64,000 nt of DNA from Lachnospiraceae bacterium G41 (GTDB lineage: Bacteria > Bacillota > Clostridia > Lachnospirales > Lachnospiraceae): NCBI GenBank assembly GCA_900100245.1, contig FNEU01000002.1, positions 186,001-250,000 on the forward strand. Reading direction: 5' to 3'. The translations under genes were made by a program, and so were the position numbers. The notes beneath the pieces were generated by a model, which saw only the letters and a list, made by a program, of their open reading frames with translations, searched no databases and was not told where the DNA came from. The stretch's first letter is position 1; every line of letters begins with the position of its first letter. Of this stretch, positions 1 to 8,642 are shown piece by piece.

Positions 1-1
1 G

Positions 2-511
2 GTTAAGATTCATGTGTATGAAAAGTATACCGCTGGCTGCATTCAGAGCCTTGGAAATTTCGTATATTTTGACAATGACGGTAAGGTAATCGAAATATCG
101 GAGATTAAGACCGAAAATGTACCGGTTGTAACAGGACTTTCGTTTGATCATTTTACACTCCATGAACCGCTTCCTATCGAGAATAAAGAGGTATTCAATT
201 CGATTCTTAATATTACAAAACTCTTAAATAAAAACGATTTAATCGCAGACACTATTTATTTTGACGAGAACAGAAATATCACGCTTTTCTTTGATGATGT
301 GAGAGTAAATATAGGTGACGGCTCAAACATGAACGAACAGTTTATGACTTTGCCTAAAATATTGCCTTCCTTAGAGGGTCAAAAGGGCGTTCTTCACATG
401 GAAAAATATGCGGAAGACAACCCCAATGTGGTGTTTAATATCGACACCGAAGATGAGCCGCTTCTTACCACTGAATTACAGGATACTCCCGGCATAATTC
501 TTGTTGAGTAA
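2..511 (+). CDS. ftsQ: FtsQ/DivIB cell division protein, C-terminal part
   Basis: The frame is open from base 2, so this is the 3' part of a gene that starts outside the window. The visible 169 residues look like the extracytoplasmic beta domain of FtsQ/DivIB: a VYEK strand, then a YFDNDGKVIE segment, then a PSLEGQKGVLHME segment near the end. FtsQ/DivIB is a bitopic membrane protein that links FtsL/FtsB to the septal peptidoglycan synthase. The position directly 5' of ftsZ supports the call. No ftsA lies between the two genes, as in many Clostridia. The first in-frame GTG at base 14 is internal, not the start. Confidence 0.85.
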   Translation, partial: VKIHVYEKYTAGCIQSLGNFVYFDNDGKVIEISEIKTENVPVVTGLSFDHFTLHEPLPIENKEVFNSILNITKLLNKNDLIADTIYFDENRNITLFFDDVRVNIGDGSNMNEQFMTLPKILPSLEGQKGVLHMEKYAEDNPNVVFNIDTEDEPLLTTELQDTPGIILVE

Positions 512-526
512 AAATATTAAAAAAAC

Positions 527-555
527 TTGCTTTATTTTACATAAAATTGTAAAAT
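527..555 (+). promoter_or_regulatory. Candidate sigma-A promoter for ftsZ
   Basis: TTGCTT at 527-532 and TAAAAT at 550-555 are separated by 17 bases in the AT-rich ftsQ-ftsZ spacer. It would give ftsZ its own transcript with a leader of about 70 nt. Called from consensus match only. Confidence 0.5.
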
Positions 556-630
556 ACTAATATATGTGTGTAAATTTAGCAATATATCTATAAATTGTAT
601 ATTTCATATTGTGTTTAGGAGGAGTTAAAA

Positions 631-1800
631 ATGTCCCAGGTTATGTCTATTGAGATTAAACCAAACGAATTTAATGTAGTTGCCCGTATTATTGTAGTCG
701 GTGTAGGTGGCGCCGGAAACAATGCTATCAACAGAATGATTGACGATAATGTTCAGGGCGTTGAATTTATCGGTATTAACACAGACAAACAGGACTTGGC
801 ATGTTGCAAAGCTCCCAAGCTCATCGGAATCGGTGAGAGACTTACAAAGGGCTTAGGTGCAGGCGGAGATCCCACAATCGGTGAAGGTGCTGCCAAAGAG
901 AGTGTAGATGAACTTGAAGCTGCTTTAACAGGTGCCGACATGGTATTCGTAACATGCGGTATGGGCGGCGGAACAGGTACAGGTGCTGCTCCCATTGTTG
1001 CACAGATAGCTAAAGAACTCGGTATCCTCACAGTAGGTATTGTTACAAAGCCTTTCTCATTCGAGGGTGCTGTTCGTGAAAGATACGCAGAAGAAGGTAT
1101 TGCTAAACTTCGTGAATGCGTTGACTCGATTATAATCATTAAGAACGACAATATATTTAAAGTTGCAGATGACGATATGGATGCAAAGATGGCTATGAAG
1201 AAAGCCGATGAAATCTTAGAGCATTCACTTTCAGGCATCACAGACATCATCAACAGACAGGGTGATTTCAACCTTGACTTTGCAGACCTTAAGAAAGCCA
1301 TGACAGACAAGGGCGACATCTATATTGGTATCGGCCAGGCTTCAGGCGACAACAAGGGTATTGATGCATGCAACATGGCTATCGAGAATCAGATTCTTGA
1401 AACTGATATCGTCGGAGCTTCAGATGTTGTTTACTATGTTCAGGGTAAGGTTAAATTCAAAGACTTTACCGGCGTAGGTAAGAGACTTCTTGAGAAGTGT
1501 GGTTCACAGGCAAATGTATTCGGCGGCTTCCTTTCCGAAGACAACGGACAGGATTCATGTACAGTTACAGTAATTGCTACAGGACTTCATTCAGAACCTA
1601 TTATTTCAAAGCATATCGTTCCCGATACTGCTAATCGTACAGCTTACAATCCTGAGAGACAGAGAACTCCTTTACAGAGAAGAACAGTTTCACCGACTCC
1701 TGTAAGAAAACCTGTACAGAATACTGCAAGTATCGTAACGAGAGAACAGGGCAAAATTACAGTTCCCACATTTGTAAAGAAAACAAACAGAGAAGAATAA
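631..1800 (+). CDS. ftsZ: Cell division GTPase FtsZ
   Basis: Tubulin-like GTPase that polymerises into the cytokinetic Z ring. Visible motifs are the N-terminal GVGGAGNNAINRM nucleotide-binding loop, the tubulin signature GGGTGTG at about residues 112-118, and NTD at about 50-52. The length of 389 aa is normal. After the globular domain (about residue 325) comes a basic, proline-rich linker, and the protein ends in a conserved C-terminal peptide, ITVPTFVKK, the usual docking site for FtsA/SepF-type anchors. The start is set by an AGGAGG site about 9 bases upstream. It follows ftsQ and precedes nrdR by 14 bases, so ftsZ and nrdR are probably co-transcribed. Confidence 0.98.
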   Translation: MSQVMSIEIKPNEFNVVARIIVVGVGGAGNNAINRMIDDNVQGVEFIGINTDKQDLACCKAPKLIGIGERLTKGLGAGGDPTIGEGAAKESVDELEAALTGADMVFVTCGMGGGTGTGAAPIVAQIAKELGILTVGIVTKPFSFEGAVRERYAEEGIAKLRECVDSIIIIKNDNIFKVADDDMDAKMAMKKADEILEHSLSGITDIINRQGDFNLDFADLKKAMTDKGDIYIGIGQASGDNKGIDACNMAIENQILETDIVGASDVVYYVQGKVKFKDFTGVGKRLLEKCGSQANVFGGFLSEDNGQDSCTVTVIATGLHSEPIISKHIVPDTANRTAYNPERQRTPLQRRTVSPTPVRKPVQNTASIVTREQGKITVPTFVKKTNREE

Positions 1801-1814
1801 TAGGAGCCTAAAAC

Positions 1815-2264
1815 ATGAAATGTCCATTCTGTAATCACGAAAATACCAGAGTTATCGATTCGAGACCTGTTGAAGACAAGAACTCGATCAGACGACGCAG
1901 AGTATGCGATGAATGCCAGAAAAGATTTACCACATATGAGCAGATAGAAACCATTCCTCTTATTGTCAGAAAGAAAGACAATAACCGCGAAGCATATAAC
2001 AGAAAGAAAATTGAGGACGGTATCTTAAGAGCATGTCACAAGAGACCTGTATCGGCAGCTCAGATAAGAGATTTGGTTGATGAAATCGAGACCGAAATCT
2101 TCTGCAATGAAGACAAGGAAGTCGGCTCGGATGTAATCGGCGAATTAATTATGGATAAGCTCAAAGATCTGGATCCCGTTGCATACGTACGTTTTGCATC
2201 CGTTTACAGAGAGTTTAAGGATGTAAATACGTTCATGGATGAATTAAAAAAGATGCTTAATTAG
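1815..2264 (+). CDS. nrdR: Transcriptional repressor NrdR
   Basis: ATP/dATP-sensing repressor of ribonucleotide reductase genes. The N-terminal zinc ribbon is clear: CPFC at residues 2-5 and CDEC about 30 residues later, with VIDSRP between them. The rest is an ATP-cone domain, with the usual IPLIVRKKD start and RFASVYREF near the C-terminus. At 149 aa it is full length. A TAGGAG ribosome site lies just upstream. The ftsZ-nrdR order is common in Firmicutes. A strong terminator follows at once, so this gene probably ends the division operon. Confidence 0.96.
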   Translation: MKCPFCNHENTRVIDSRPVEDKNSIRRRRVCDECQKRFTTYEQIETIPLIVRKKDNNREAYNRKKIEDGILRACHKRPVSAAQIRDLVDEIETEIFCNEDKEVGSDVIGELIMDKLKDLDPVAYVRFASVYREFKDVNTFMDELKKMLN

Positions 2265-2271
2265 GCAAAAC

Positions 2272-2297
2272 GGGACCGCTTAATAACGGTCCCTTTT
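2272..2297 (+). terminator. Rho-independent terminator after nrdR
   Basis: Perfect 7-bp stem GGGACCG/CGGTCCC with an 8-nt loop, followed by TTTT. It starts 8 bases after the nrdR stop codon. Confidence 0.85.
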
Positions 2298-2333
2298 GTA
2301 ATATAAAATATTTTATAGAGAAAGGGTAGAGTA

Positions 2334-3854
2334 ATGAAAAAGATCAAAACTCTCGTTCTTTTTTGCTTACTCACTTTGACTACTGTACTGTGTGCGTGCA
2401 CAGACGATAAGGCAAAGGCTTCCGAATCTATAACTATTGGAATCGCTCAGGACATTGATGACAGTCTTGACCCCCACAAGATGGTGGCGGCAGGAACCAA
2501 AGAAATCTTCTTCAATGTGTTCGAGGGATTGGTAAAACCTGATAGTGACGGAAATATCGTGCCTGCAGTAGCTGAGAGTGTAGAAGTATCAGAGGACAAA
2601 CTAAGTTACACATTTAAGTTAAGAAAAGGAATAAAATTCCACGACGGCAAAGCAGTTACGATTGAAGATCTCGAATATTCAATCAACAAATTTGCCGGAC
2701 GGGACGGAAGCGGAAACGCAGCTGTCAGTTCGGCTTTTTCAAATATCTCGGAAGTTAATATACTTTCCGATGATTCAATTGAGATTAAGCTTGCTTCTCC
2801 GGACCCCGCATTCCTTTCGTATTTAGCCAGCGTTGAAGCTGCTATTATTCCTAAGGGAAATGCAACACCCGATACCGTAGCAATCGGTACGGGCCCTTAC
2901 AAGTATGTTTCCAGAAGTCCCCTTCAGAATGTTGTATTCGAAAGATTCGATTCATATTGGGGAGAGGGCGGAAACGTAAAGAATGTAACTTTTAAGATTT
3001 GCACCAACGCCGATACCATTGCGATGGAACTCGAAGGCGGTACAATCGATATGTGCATTCACCTTACCAAGGGTCAGAAAATGCAGCTCGATCCGCAGAA
3101 ATTCAATGTATACGAAGGTACCATGAACCTGGTACAGGCTTTGTATCTTAACCATGAATTTGAGCCTTTCAACGATGTTAATGTAAGAAAGGCAATGAAC
3201 TATGCCGTAGATGTAAACGAGATTATGGATTATGTTTCCGACGGAAGCGGCTCTAAGGTAGGAACCAGTATTTATCCGAACTTCGGCAAATACTTTGATA
3301 AGGATCTTACCGAAGTTTACAATCCCAATCTTGATACGGCCAAAGAATTGATGGCAAAGAGTGCATATCCCAACGGATTTGACATGACCATTACGGTTCC
3401 TTCAAACTATGACCAGCATGTTGATACTGCGCTTGTATTAAAGAGTCAGTTATCTCAGATAGGAATCAATGCCGAGATAAAAGAAGTTGACTGGGAGACC
3501 TGGTTAAACGATGTTTATTTCGGAAGAAAATACGATGCAACCGTAATCGGTGTAGATGCAGCCAATTTATCTGCTAATGCACTTCTTTCAAGATTTACAT
3601 CTGATGCATCGGACAACTTTACAAACTACAGCAATGCAGCTTATGACGAGGCATTTAAGAATGCCGTAAGCAGCGCTGATGATGAAACAGCGACGAAGTA
3701 TTACAAGGAATGTGCCGAAATCTTAAATTCGGACGCAGCCAACGTATACATTCAGGACCTTCCTGATTTTGTCGCATTAAACAAAAAATATGAAGGATAT
3801 ACATTCTATCCTCTTTATGTGCTCGATTTAACCAAGATTAAGGCGGTACAGTAA
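2334..3854 (+). CDS. ABC transporter substrate-binding lipoprotein, peptide/nickel (SBP family 5)
   Basis: Extracellular solute-binding lipoprotein that delivers peptides or a similar ligand to the permeases encoded next. A lipoprotein signal peptide is visible: basic MKKIK, a hydrophobic core and lipobox LCAC with the lipidated Cys at residue 22. The mature part has the SBP_bac_5 hallmarks: SLDPHKM near the start, NVFEGLV, a LSYTFKLRKGIKFHDG strand, and GTGPYKY. The 506-aa length is typical. A GAAAGGGTAGAG ribosome site precedes the ATG. First gene of an operon; the next ORF starts 3 bases after its stop. Specificity (di- or oligopeptide, nickel) cannot be told from sequence alone. Confidence 0.92.
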   Translation: MKKIKTLVLFCLLTLTTVLCACTDDKAKASESITIGIAQDIDDSLDPHKMVAAGTKEIFFNVFEGLVKPDSDGNIVPAVAESVEVSEDKLSYTFKLRKGIKFHDGKAVTIEDLEYSINKFAGRDGSGNAAVSSAFSNISEVNILSDDSIEIKLASPDPAFLSYLASVEAAIIPKGNATPDTVAIGTGPYKYVSRSPLQNVVFERFDSYWGEGGNVKNVTFKICTNADTIAMELEGGTIDMCIHLTKGQKMQLDPQKFNVYEGTMNLVQALYLNHEFEPFNDVNVRKAMNYAVDVNEIMDYVSDGSGSKVGTSIYPNFGKYFDKDLTEVYNPNLDTAKELMAKSAYPNGFDMTITVPSNYDQHVDTALVLKSQLSQIGINAEIKEVDWETWLNDVYFGRKYDATVIGVDAANLSANALLSRFTSDASDNFTNYSNAAYDEAFKNAVSSADDETATKYYKECAEILNSDAANVYIQDLPDFVALNKKYEGYTFYPLYVLDLTKIKAVQ

Positions 3855-3857
3855 TTA

Positions 3858-4799
3858 ATGGGTAAATATATAATCAAAAAGTTAATCAGACTGATTATTA
3901 CCCTGATTATTACAAGTTTTGTAATATTTTTGATTTTTGAACTGGTGCCGGGCGATCCCGTATTGGACAAGCTCGGTACCAGAGCAACACCCGAACTGGT
4001 AGAGTCGTTAAGGATTCAGTACGGACTCGATCAGCCGTTTATAGTAAGATATCTGAAATTTGTAGGCGGCATTTTTACACTTGATTTCGGAACTTCCTAT
4101 TCGTACGGCGTACCGGTTTCATCCCTCCTAAAAGAGAAGCTCGTAATTAATTTCTTTTTATCATTGTTGGCTCTCTTTTTTGTGGTAGTAATATCATTCC
4201 CGCTTGGTATATATGTTGCAAAGCATACGGGCGGTATATCGGATAAAATAATCAGTCCGCTAAACCAGGCATCGATGTCAATTCCTTCGTTTGTTTTGGG
4301 ACTTCTAATAACATTCTTTTTCGGAATTGTTTTAAAATGGTTTAAGCCGGGCGGATATGTTTCCTATAATGCGAATTTCGGGAAATTTTTATACTTCTTA
4401 ATTTTCCCTGCATTCGCACTTGCGATACCAAAGATAGCAATGTGCATAAGGCTTTTAAAAGGCAATATTCTTGAAGAAGCCACAAAAGACTATGCGTTAA
4501 CCGCATATGCGAGAGGAAACAACACAACAGGTCTTTTATACAGACATGTTCTTAAAAATGCTATAATGCCGACGATTACATTTATCGGTATGATAGCCGC
4601 AGACATGATCTGTTCAGGTATAGTAATAGAGCAGGTATTTTCGATACCGGGACTCGGACAAATGCTGATTAATTCGATTTCAACCAGAGATTTTCCCGTA
4701 GTTGAGGCTGAAGTCATGATGATTGCGCTCTTTATTATGCTTATAAGTTTTATAACTGATATTATTCATGTGTGTTTAGATCCGAGGGTAAGGATTTGA
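3858..4799 (+). CDS. ABC transporter permease, DppB/OppB type
   Basis: First membrane subunit of the peptide-type importer. The protein has an N-terminal helix preceded by a basic stretch, the ELVPGDPVLDKLG motif typical of DppB/OppB, YGLDQPFIVRYLKF, and a C-terminal binding-protein-dependent transport domain with about five further helices. The EAA loop is visible near EEATKDYALTAYARG, which contacts the ATPases. The length of 313 aa is normal. It follows the binding protein with a 3-base gap and is followed, unusually, by a PseG-like gene rather than directly by the second permease. Confidence 0.93.
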   Translation: MGKYIIKKLIRLIITLIITSFVIFLIFELVPGDPVLDKLGTRATPELVESLRIQYGLDQPFIVRYLKFVGGIFTLDFGTSYSYGVPVSSLLKEKLVINFFLSLLALFFVVVISFPLGIYVAKHTGGISDKIISPLNQASMSIPSFVLGLLITFFFGIVLKWFKPGGYVSYNANFGKFLYFLIFPAFALAIPKIAMCIRLLKGNILEEATKDYALTAYARGNNTTGLLYRHVLKNAIMPTITFIGMIAADMICSGIVIEQVFSIPGLGQMLINSISTRDFPVVEAEVMMIALFIMLISFITDIIHVCLDPRVRI

Positions 4800-4831
4800 T
4801 ATAAGCCGTATAACGGCATTGGGGTGTGCAT

Positions 4832-5860
4832 ATGGTAGTTTTCAGGGTAGATGCCAATTCAATGATCGGCAAAGGTCATATGAAAAGATGCGTCGCTATT
4901 GCAAAAGCAATCAGACTGCTGGGGGGCAGTGTGCTTTTTGTGACCAGAGAAGATTCGGATACTTCGTTAATCGAAGGTAATTTCATGGAATATGAAACTG
5001 TTCCGTCGATGACTCTCGGCAGTGAAAAAGCAATCAATTGTCTAAAGGATATTATTTCCGAAAAAAACGCGAAAGTCTGCGTTGTCGACAGTTACGATGT
5101 TTCCAATACCGCATTCAATTCATTAAAGGAAGTGTGCAAGGTAATTCTTATTGAGGATTATCTTTATGAAGTTTATGATGTGGACTGCGTTATAAACTAC
5201 AATCTTTATGCGGACAAGATTGATTATATGTCCAAGTATAAGAGCAGTACCAAGCTTCTTTTGGGTATTGAATATGCGCCTTACGGAAATGAGTTTTTAG
5301 GGTCATTCCGTGTAATTGACAAACATGATATCGACAGCATTATGGTATATACCGGAGAACTGGATCCTCACGAACTGGCTCCCGGAATAGTGGATTCACT
5401 TTTGGATTGCATTGATGATTCCGTCAGACTTCGTGTCGTAACATCTAAAAATGCAACTACGAGGGATATTCTTTTTAAGATGAGCAATACTTCCTCGCAG
5501 ATAATTGTAGAACCCGATCTTGCAAGTTATTCGAAGTTGTTAAAGAGCTGCGATGTTGCAGTTACTATAGCTGATTCGGTTTGCTATGACATATTAAGCA
5601 TTAATGTACCCGCGGTTGTATTCCAGAGCGATTACAGCCAGAATATGCTTTTAAAGAGCCTTACAAATACCGGTATGATGGTATACGGCGGGGATTATGT
5701 GAATAAGAGCAACAAATTCTACGGAGACCTCGTGGCAGGTGTTAAAAAGCTGACCAATGAGGAAGAGAGAATGAAGATTCGTGCCAATATAGCGAGCCTC
5801 AAACTCGGTCAGGGTGCGAATAATCTTGCAAAAGCAATATTGGAATATGAAAAAAATTAA
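4832..5860 (+). CDS. PseG-like nucleotide-sugar hydrolase/glycosyltransferase-fold protein
   Basis: Resembles PseG (UDP-2,4-diacetamido-2,4,6-trideoxy-beta-L-altropyranose hydrolase), a MurG-fold enzyme of pseudaminic-acid-type sugar synthesis. The N-terminus has RVDANSMIGKGHMKRC, close to the PseG pattern R-x-D-x(4)-IG-x-GH-x-x-RC. A second Rossmann half with a VVDSY strand and a later LLLGIEYAPYG segment fits. At 342 aa it has about normal length. ATG 4832 is preferred over the in-frame GTG 4826 because a GGGG stretch lies 7-8 bases before it. It sits between the two permeases of the peptide transporter and overlaps the next gene by 14 bases. The enzymatic role is inferred; no other pseudaminic acid genes are visible. 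Confidence 0.7.
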   Translation: MVVFRVDANSMIGKGHMKRCVAIAKAIRLLGGSVLFVTREDSDTSLIEGNFMEYETVPSMTLGSEKAINCLKDIISEKNAKVCVVDSYDVSNTAFNSLKEVCKVILIEDYLYEVYDVDCVINYNLYADKIDYMSKYKSSTKLLLGIEYAPYGNEFLGSFRVIDKHDIDSIMVYTGELDPHELAPGIVDSLLDCIDDSVRLRVVTSKNATTRDILFKMSNTSSQIIVEPDLASYSKLLKSCDVAVTIADSVCYDILSINVPAVVFQSDYSQNMLLKSLTNTGMMVYGGDYVNKSNKFYGDLVAGVKKLTNEEERMKIRANIASLKLGQGANNLAKAILEYEKN

Positions 5861-6668
5861 ACTCAACAATCAAAAGAAGGTAGGAATCATCATAATTATT
5901 TTTATGATTGCTTTCGTGCTCTTAGGTTTTTTAAACCCCCATCCTTTTGATTTGATGAATAAAGACCTGAAACTTGCAGGTCCTTCCTTTTCCCATTTGT
6001 TCGGCTGTGACGAATTCGGAAGGGATATTTTAAAAAGAACTCAGACGGGAATGGGTATCTCGGTTGCCATTTCCGTATTTTCCGTGCTTATCGGCACATT
6101 TTTCGGTACAGTAATCGGAGCGTTATGCGGATATTTCGGAGGCATCGTTGATGAAGTTTTATCTAGTATCATCGATGTCTTATTTGCCGTTCCTTCGCTT
6201 CTTTTAGCCCTTGTATTTGTATCCCTTTTCGGAAGCGGATATTTGCAGGTAACACTGGCTCTTGGAATTGCGATAGTTCCTTCATTTGCCAAAATGATGC
6301 GTTCCGAATTTAAAAAACAGAGAGAACTTGAATATGTAAAAATGGCAAAGCTTTTAAAAATTCCTACGGCCAGAATTCTTTTTGTTCATATACTTCCCAA
6401 TGTAACGGAAACATTTTTAAATTGTGTGTTTATAGCATTTAACAACTGTATTTTAGCCGAAGCCGGACTAAGTTTTTTAGGCATCGGAGTTCAGCCTCCT
6501 TTGGCGTCAATCGGTACGCTTTTGTCGGACGGAGGAGGATATATCAGAAAAGCACCTTTTATGGTATTCTTTCCTGCGTTAACGCTTATTTTGTTACTTT
6601 TTGGCATTGGATTATTATCAAGCGGAGAATCTTTCCATCATGCTTACAGTAAAAGATTTAAAGATTGA
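5847..6668 (+). CDS. ABC transporter permease, DppC/OppC type
   Basis: Second membrane subunit of the importer. The sequence has an N-terminal helix, NPHPFDLMN followed by a FGCDEFGRDILKR motif that is diagnostic of DppC/OppC, and a transport domain with the EAA-type loop (RELEYVKMAKLLKIPTARIL) and EAGLSFLGIGVQPP. ATG 5847 (MKKIKLNN) is chosen; an earlier in-frame ATG at 5814 would lengthen the overlap and adds no family sequence. The gene overlaps the PseG-like gene by 14 bases and the ATPase gene by 29 bases, indicating translational coupling. Confidence 0.92.
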   Translation: MKKIKLNNQKKVGIIIIIFMIAFVLLGFLNPHPFDLMNKDLKLAGPSFSHLFGCDEFGRDILKRTQTGMGISVAISVFSVLIGTFFGTVIGALCGYFGGIVDEVLSSIIDVLFAVPSLLLALVFVSLFGSGYLQVTLALGIAIVPSFAKMMRSEFKKQRELEYVKMAKLLKIPTARILFVHILPNVTETFLNCVFIAFNNCILAEAGLSFLGIGVQPPLASIGTLLSDGGGYIRKAPFMVFFPALTLILLLFGIGLLSSGESFHHAYSKRFKD

Positions 6669-7410
6669 ATTTTTTGACCACGATTTGCCGGAAGTAGCGG
6701 TAAAGGATGTGGATTTTACAATAAAAGACGGTGAAATACTCGGTATTGTAGGTGAATCGGGCTCGGGTAAAAGTATGACCGCTATGGCTATAGCAGGTCT
6801 TTTAAACCGCAAGGATTTAACCAAATCCGGAGTAATCGACCTTGACGGAACGGATATTCTTAATTCGCCCCGAAGCAAAATCAGGGAGATTCAGGGCAAT
6901 GAAATCGGTTTTGTATTCCAGGACCCTCTAAATTCGATGAACCCCGTGCTTAAGGTCGGACCTCAGGTGGAAGAGGCTATGAGGATCAGAAAAAAGGAAC
7001 TAGGCCTTTCCAAAGAAGACATGAAAAATCGCGCAATTGAGGTAATGAAAAGTGTAGGTTTGGACGATGCAGAGAGAATCTATGAATCCTATCCTCATCA
7101 GATATCCGGCGGTCAGAGACAGCGTGCTATGATTGCGGCAGCGCTTGTGTTAAAGCCTAAGCTTTTAATCTGTGATGAGCCTACGACAGCGCTTGATGTA
7201 ACGGTTCAAAAAAGAATAATAGATGTTTTAAAAGAACTTAATGAAAAGACGGGAACTTCGATTCTTTTTATATCACACGATTTATCTGTCATAAAAGCAC
7301 TTTGCGACAGGGTTGTGGTAATGAAGGACGGACTCGTGGTTGAAGAAGGAAGCGTAAAAGATATTTTCGAAAACCCTTCAAAGGAATATACTAAACAGTT
7401 GATTTTTTAA
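6640..7410 (+). CDS. ABC transporter ATPase, DppD/OppD type
   Basis: Cytoplasmic ATPase subunit. It shows Walker A GESGSGKS, the Q-loop in FVFQDPLNSMNP (peptide-transporter flavour), signature SGGQRQRA, Walker B LLICDEPTTALD and the H-loop in ISHDLSVI. At 256 aa it is shorter than classic DppD (about 330) because it lacks the long oligopeptide-transporter C-terminal extension with its Fe-S cysteines. The start at ATG 6640 has a GGAGAA site; the longer TTG-initiated frame from 6601 lies inside the permease. It overlaps the upstream permease and is followed by a second ATPase after one base. Confidence 0.92.
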   Translation: MLTVKDLKIEFFDHDLPEVAVKDVDFTIKDGEILGIVGESGSGKSMTAMAIAGLLNRKDLTKSGVIDLDGTDILNSPRSKIREIQGNEIGFVFQDPLNSMNPVLKVGPQVEEAMRIRKKELGLSKEDMKNRAIEVMKSVGLDDAERIYESYPHQISGGQRQRAMIAAALVLKPKLLICDEPTTALDVTVQKRIIDVLKELNEKTGTSILFISHDLSVIKALCDRVVVMKDGLVVEEGSVKDIFENPSKEYTKQLIF

Positions 7411-7411
7411 T

Positions 7412-8119
7412 ATGTCAGAAAAAGTTTGTGAAGTAAAAAATTTAACATACTATTATCCGAAGTCCGATAAGGGCGTAAAAGACGTAAGCCTTTATGTGAA
7501 TAAGGGAAGTATTGTCGGTCTTTTAGGAGAGAGCGGTTGCGGAAAATCCACATTGGCCAAATGTATTTCTGCGCAGTTAACACCAGAGTACGGAGAGATT
7601 ATTTGTAAGAAGATAGGCTATATTTTCCAGGATAATTATGCATCCTTAAACCCTGCAAAAAAGGTCGGATGGCTTTTAAAAGAGACCATAAAATACGCAA
7701 ACCCCGAAAAGTTTTTTGAATACGAAAAACGCATTAAAAATATTCTTGAAGATGTTGAGCTTGATGAAACCGTATTGGAGCACTATCCAAGCGAGCTCTC
7801 AGGCGGCCAGAGACAGCGTATAGGTATTGCAATGGCTCTTTTATCAAACCCCGATATTTTAATCGCTGACGAGCCCGTATCGGCCCTTGACGTGACAGTT
7901 CAGAAGCAGGTAATTAAGCTTATAAAAAAACTTAATGAAAGAAAGAATCTTGCAATTCTTTTTATATCTCATGACATAAAAGTGGTAAGAGAGATTTGCA
8001 ATTATATTTATATCCTAAAAGACGGAGAACTCGTGGAAGAGGGAGAGAGCGAAACTCTCTTTACCAATCCTTCGAGCGAATATACAAAGAATCTATTGGA
8101 CAGTTCTTATCTGGAGTAG
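7412..8119 (+). CDS. ABC transporter ATPase, DppF/OppF type
   Basis: Second ATPase of the heterodimeric nucleotide-binding pair. Walker A GESGCGKST, Q-loop IFQDNYASLNPAKK, signature LSGGQRQRIGIA, Walker B ILIADEPVSALD and H-loop ISHDIKVV are all intact. At 235 aa it is a compact version. It begins one base after the first ATPase stop and ends 3 bases before the YqeG-like phosphatase, so all seven genes from 2334 to 8611 may form one transcript. Confidence 0.92.
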   Translation: MSEKVCEVKNLTYYYPKSDKGVKDVSLYVNKGSIVGLLGESGCGKSTLAKCISAQLTPEYGEIICKKIGYIFQDNYASLNPAKKVGWLLKETIKYANPEKFFEYEKRIKNILEDVELDETVLEHYPSELSGGQRQRIGIAMALLSNPDILIADEPVSALDVTVQKQVIKLIKKLNERKNLAILFISHDIKVVREICNYIYILKDGELVEEGESETLFTNPSSEYTKNLLDSSYLE

Positions 8120-8122
8120 CAT

Positions 8123-8611
8123 ATGTTTAAAAAATTTAAGCCCGATATGGACGTAAAATCGGTATATGATATTGATTTTGACGATCTATATAATGAGGGC
8201 ATAAAAGGAATAATATTTGATATAGACAATACGCTTGTTGCTCATGATGCACCCTGTAACGACCAAAGCGATGAGCTTGTTCAAAGCCTGATTGACAAGG
8301 GCTTTAAACTGTTTATCTTAAGTAACAACGATGAAGACCGTGTGAAGCTTTTTATCCAAAATATCTATATCGAGTATATTTATAAATCGGGTAAACCTTC
8401 CGCGAAAAACTATTTTGCGGCATTTGAAAAAATGGGCCTAAAAAGTGAAGAAGTGATAGCAATAGGCGATCAGCTTTTTACAGACTGCCTCGGTGCAAAA
8501 AATGCAGGTATTAAGTTTATAAGAGTTGGCATTGTTTCAAAGAAAGAACCGCCTCATATTAAGCTTAAAAGAATTCTTGAAAAGCCTGTGGAACTTCTGT
8601 CGAAAATCTGA
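8123..8611 (+). CDS. YqeG-type HAD-IIIA phosphatase
   Basis: Small HAD-superfamily hydrolase (162 aa) of the YqeG/GEP4 family, related to phosphatidylglycerophosphate phosphatases. Motif I is FDIDNTLV with both aspartates; motif II Ser/Asn is in LSNNDEDRV; the motif III Lys is in SGKPSAKNYF; motif IV is GDQLFTDCLGAKNAG. The N-terminal KPDMDVKSVYDIDFDDL is typical of YqeG. In many Firmicutes yqeG lies near yqeH and aroE; here it follows a peptide transporter instead. The 3-base spacing suggests co-transcription with it. Confidence 0.88.
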   Translation: MFKKFKPDMDVKSVYDIDFDDLYNEGIKGIIFDIDNTLVAHDAPCNDQSDELVQSLIDKGFKLFILSNNDEDRVKLFIQNIYIEYIYKSGKPSAKNYFAAFEKMGLKSEEVIAIGDQLFTDCLGAKNAGIKFIRVGIVSKKEPPHIKLKRILEKPVELLSKI

Positions 8612-8642
8612 TGTAAAGTTGTTGTGGAATGTGGGAATTTAA

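Noticed and set aside
753-1319. 188-codon minus-strand frame inside ftsZ
   Set aside because: It lies wholly opposite a conserved essential gene; Ser/Pro/Ala-rich composition is that of a shadow frame, and no ribosome site is seen.
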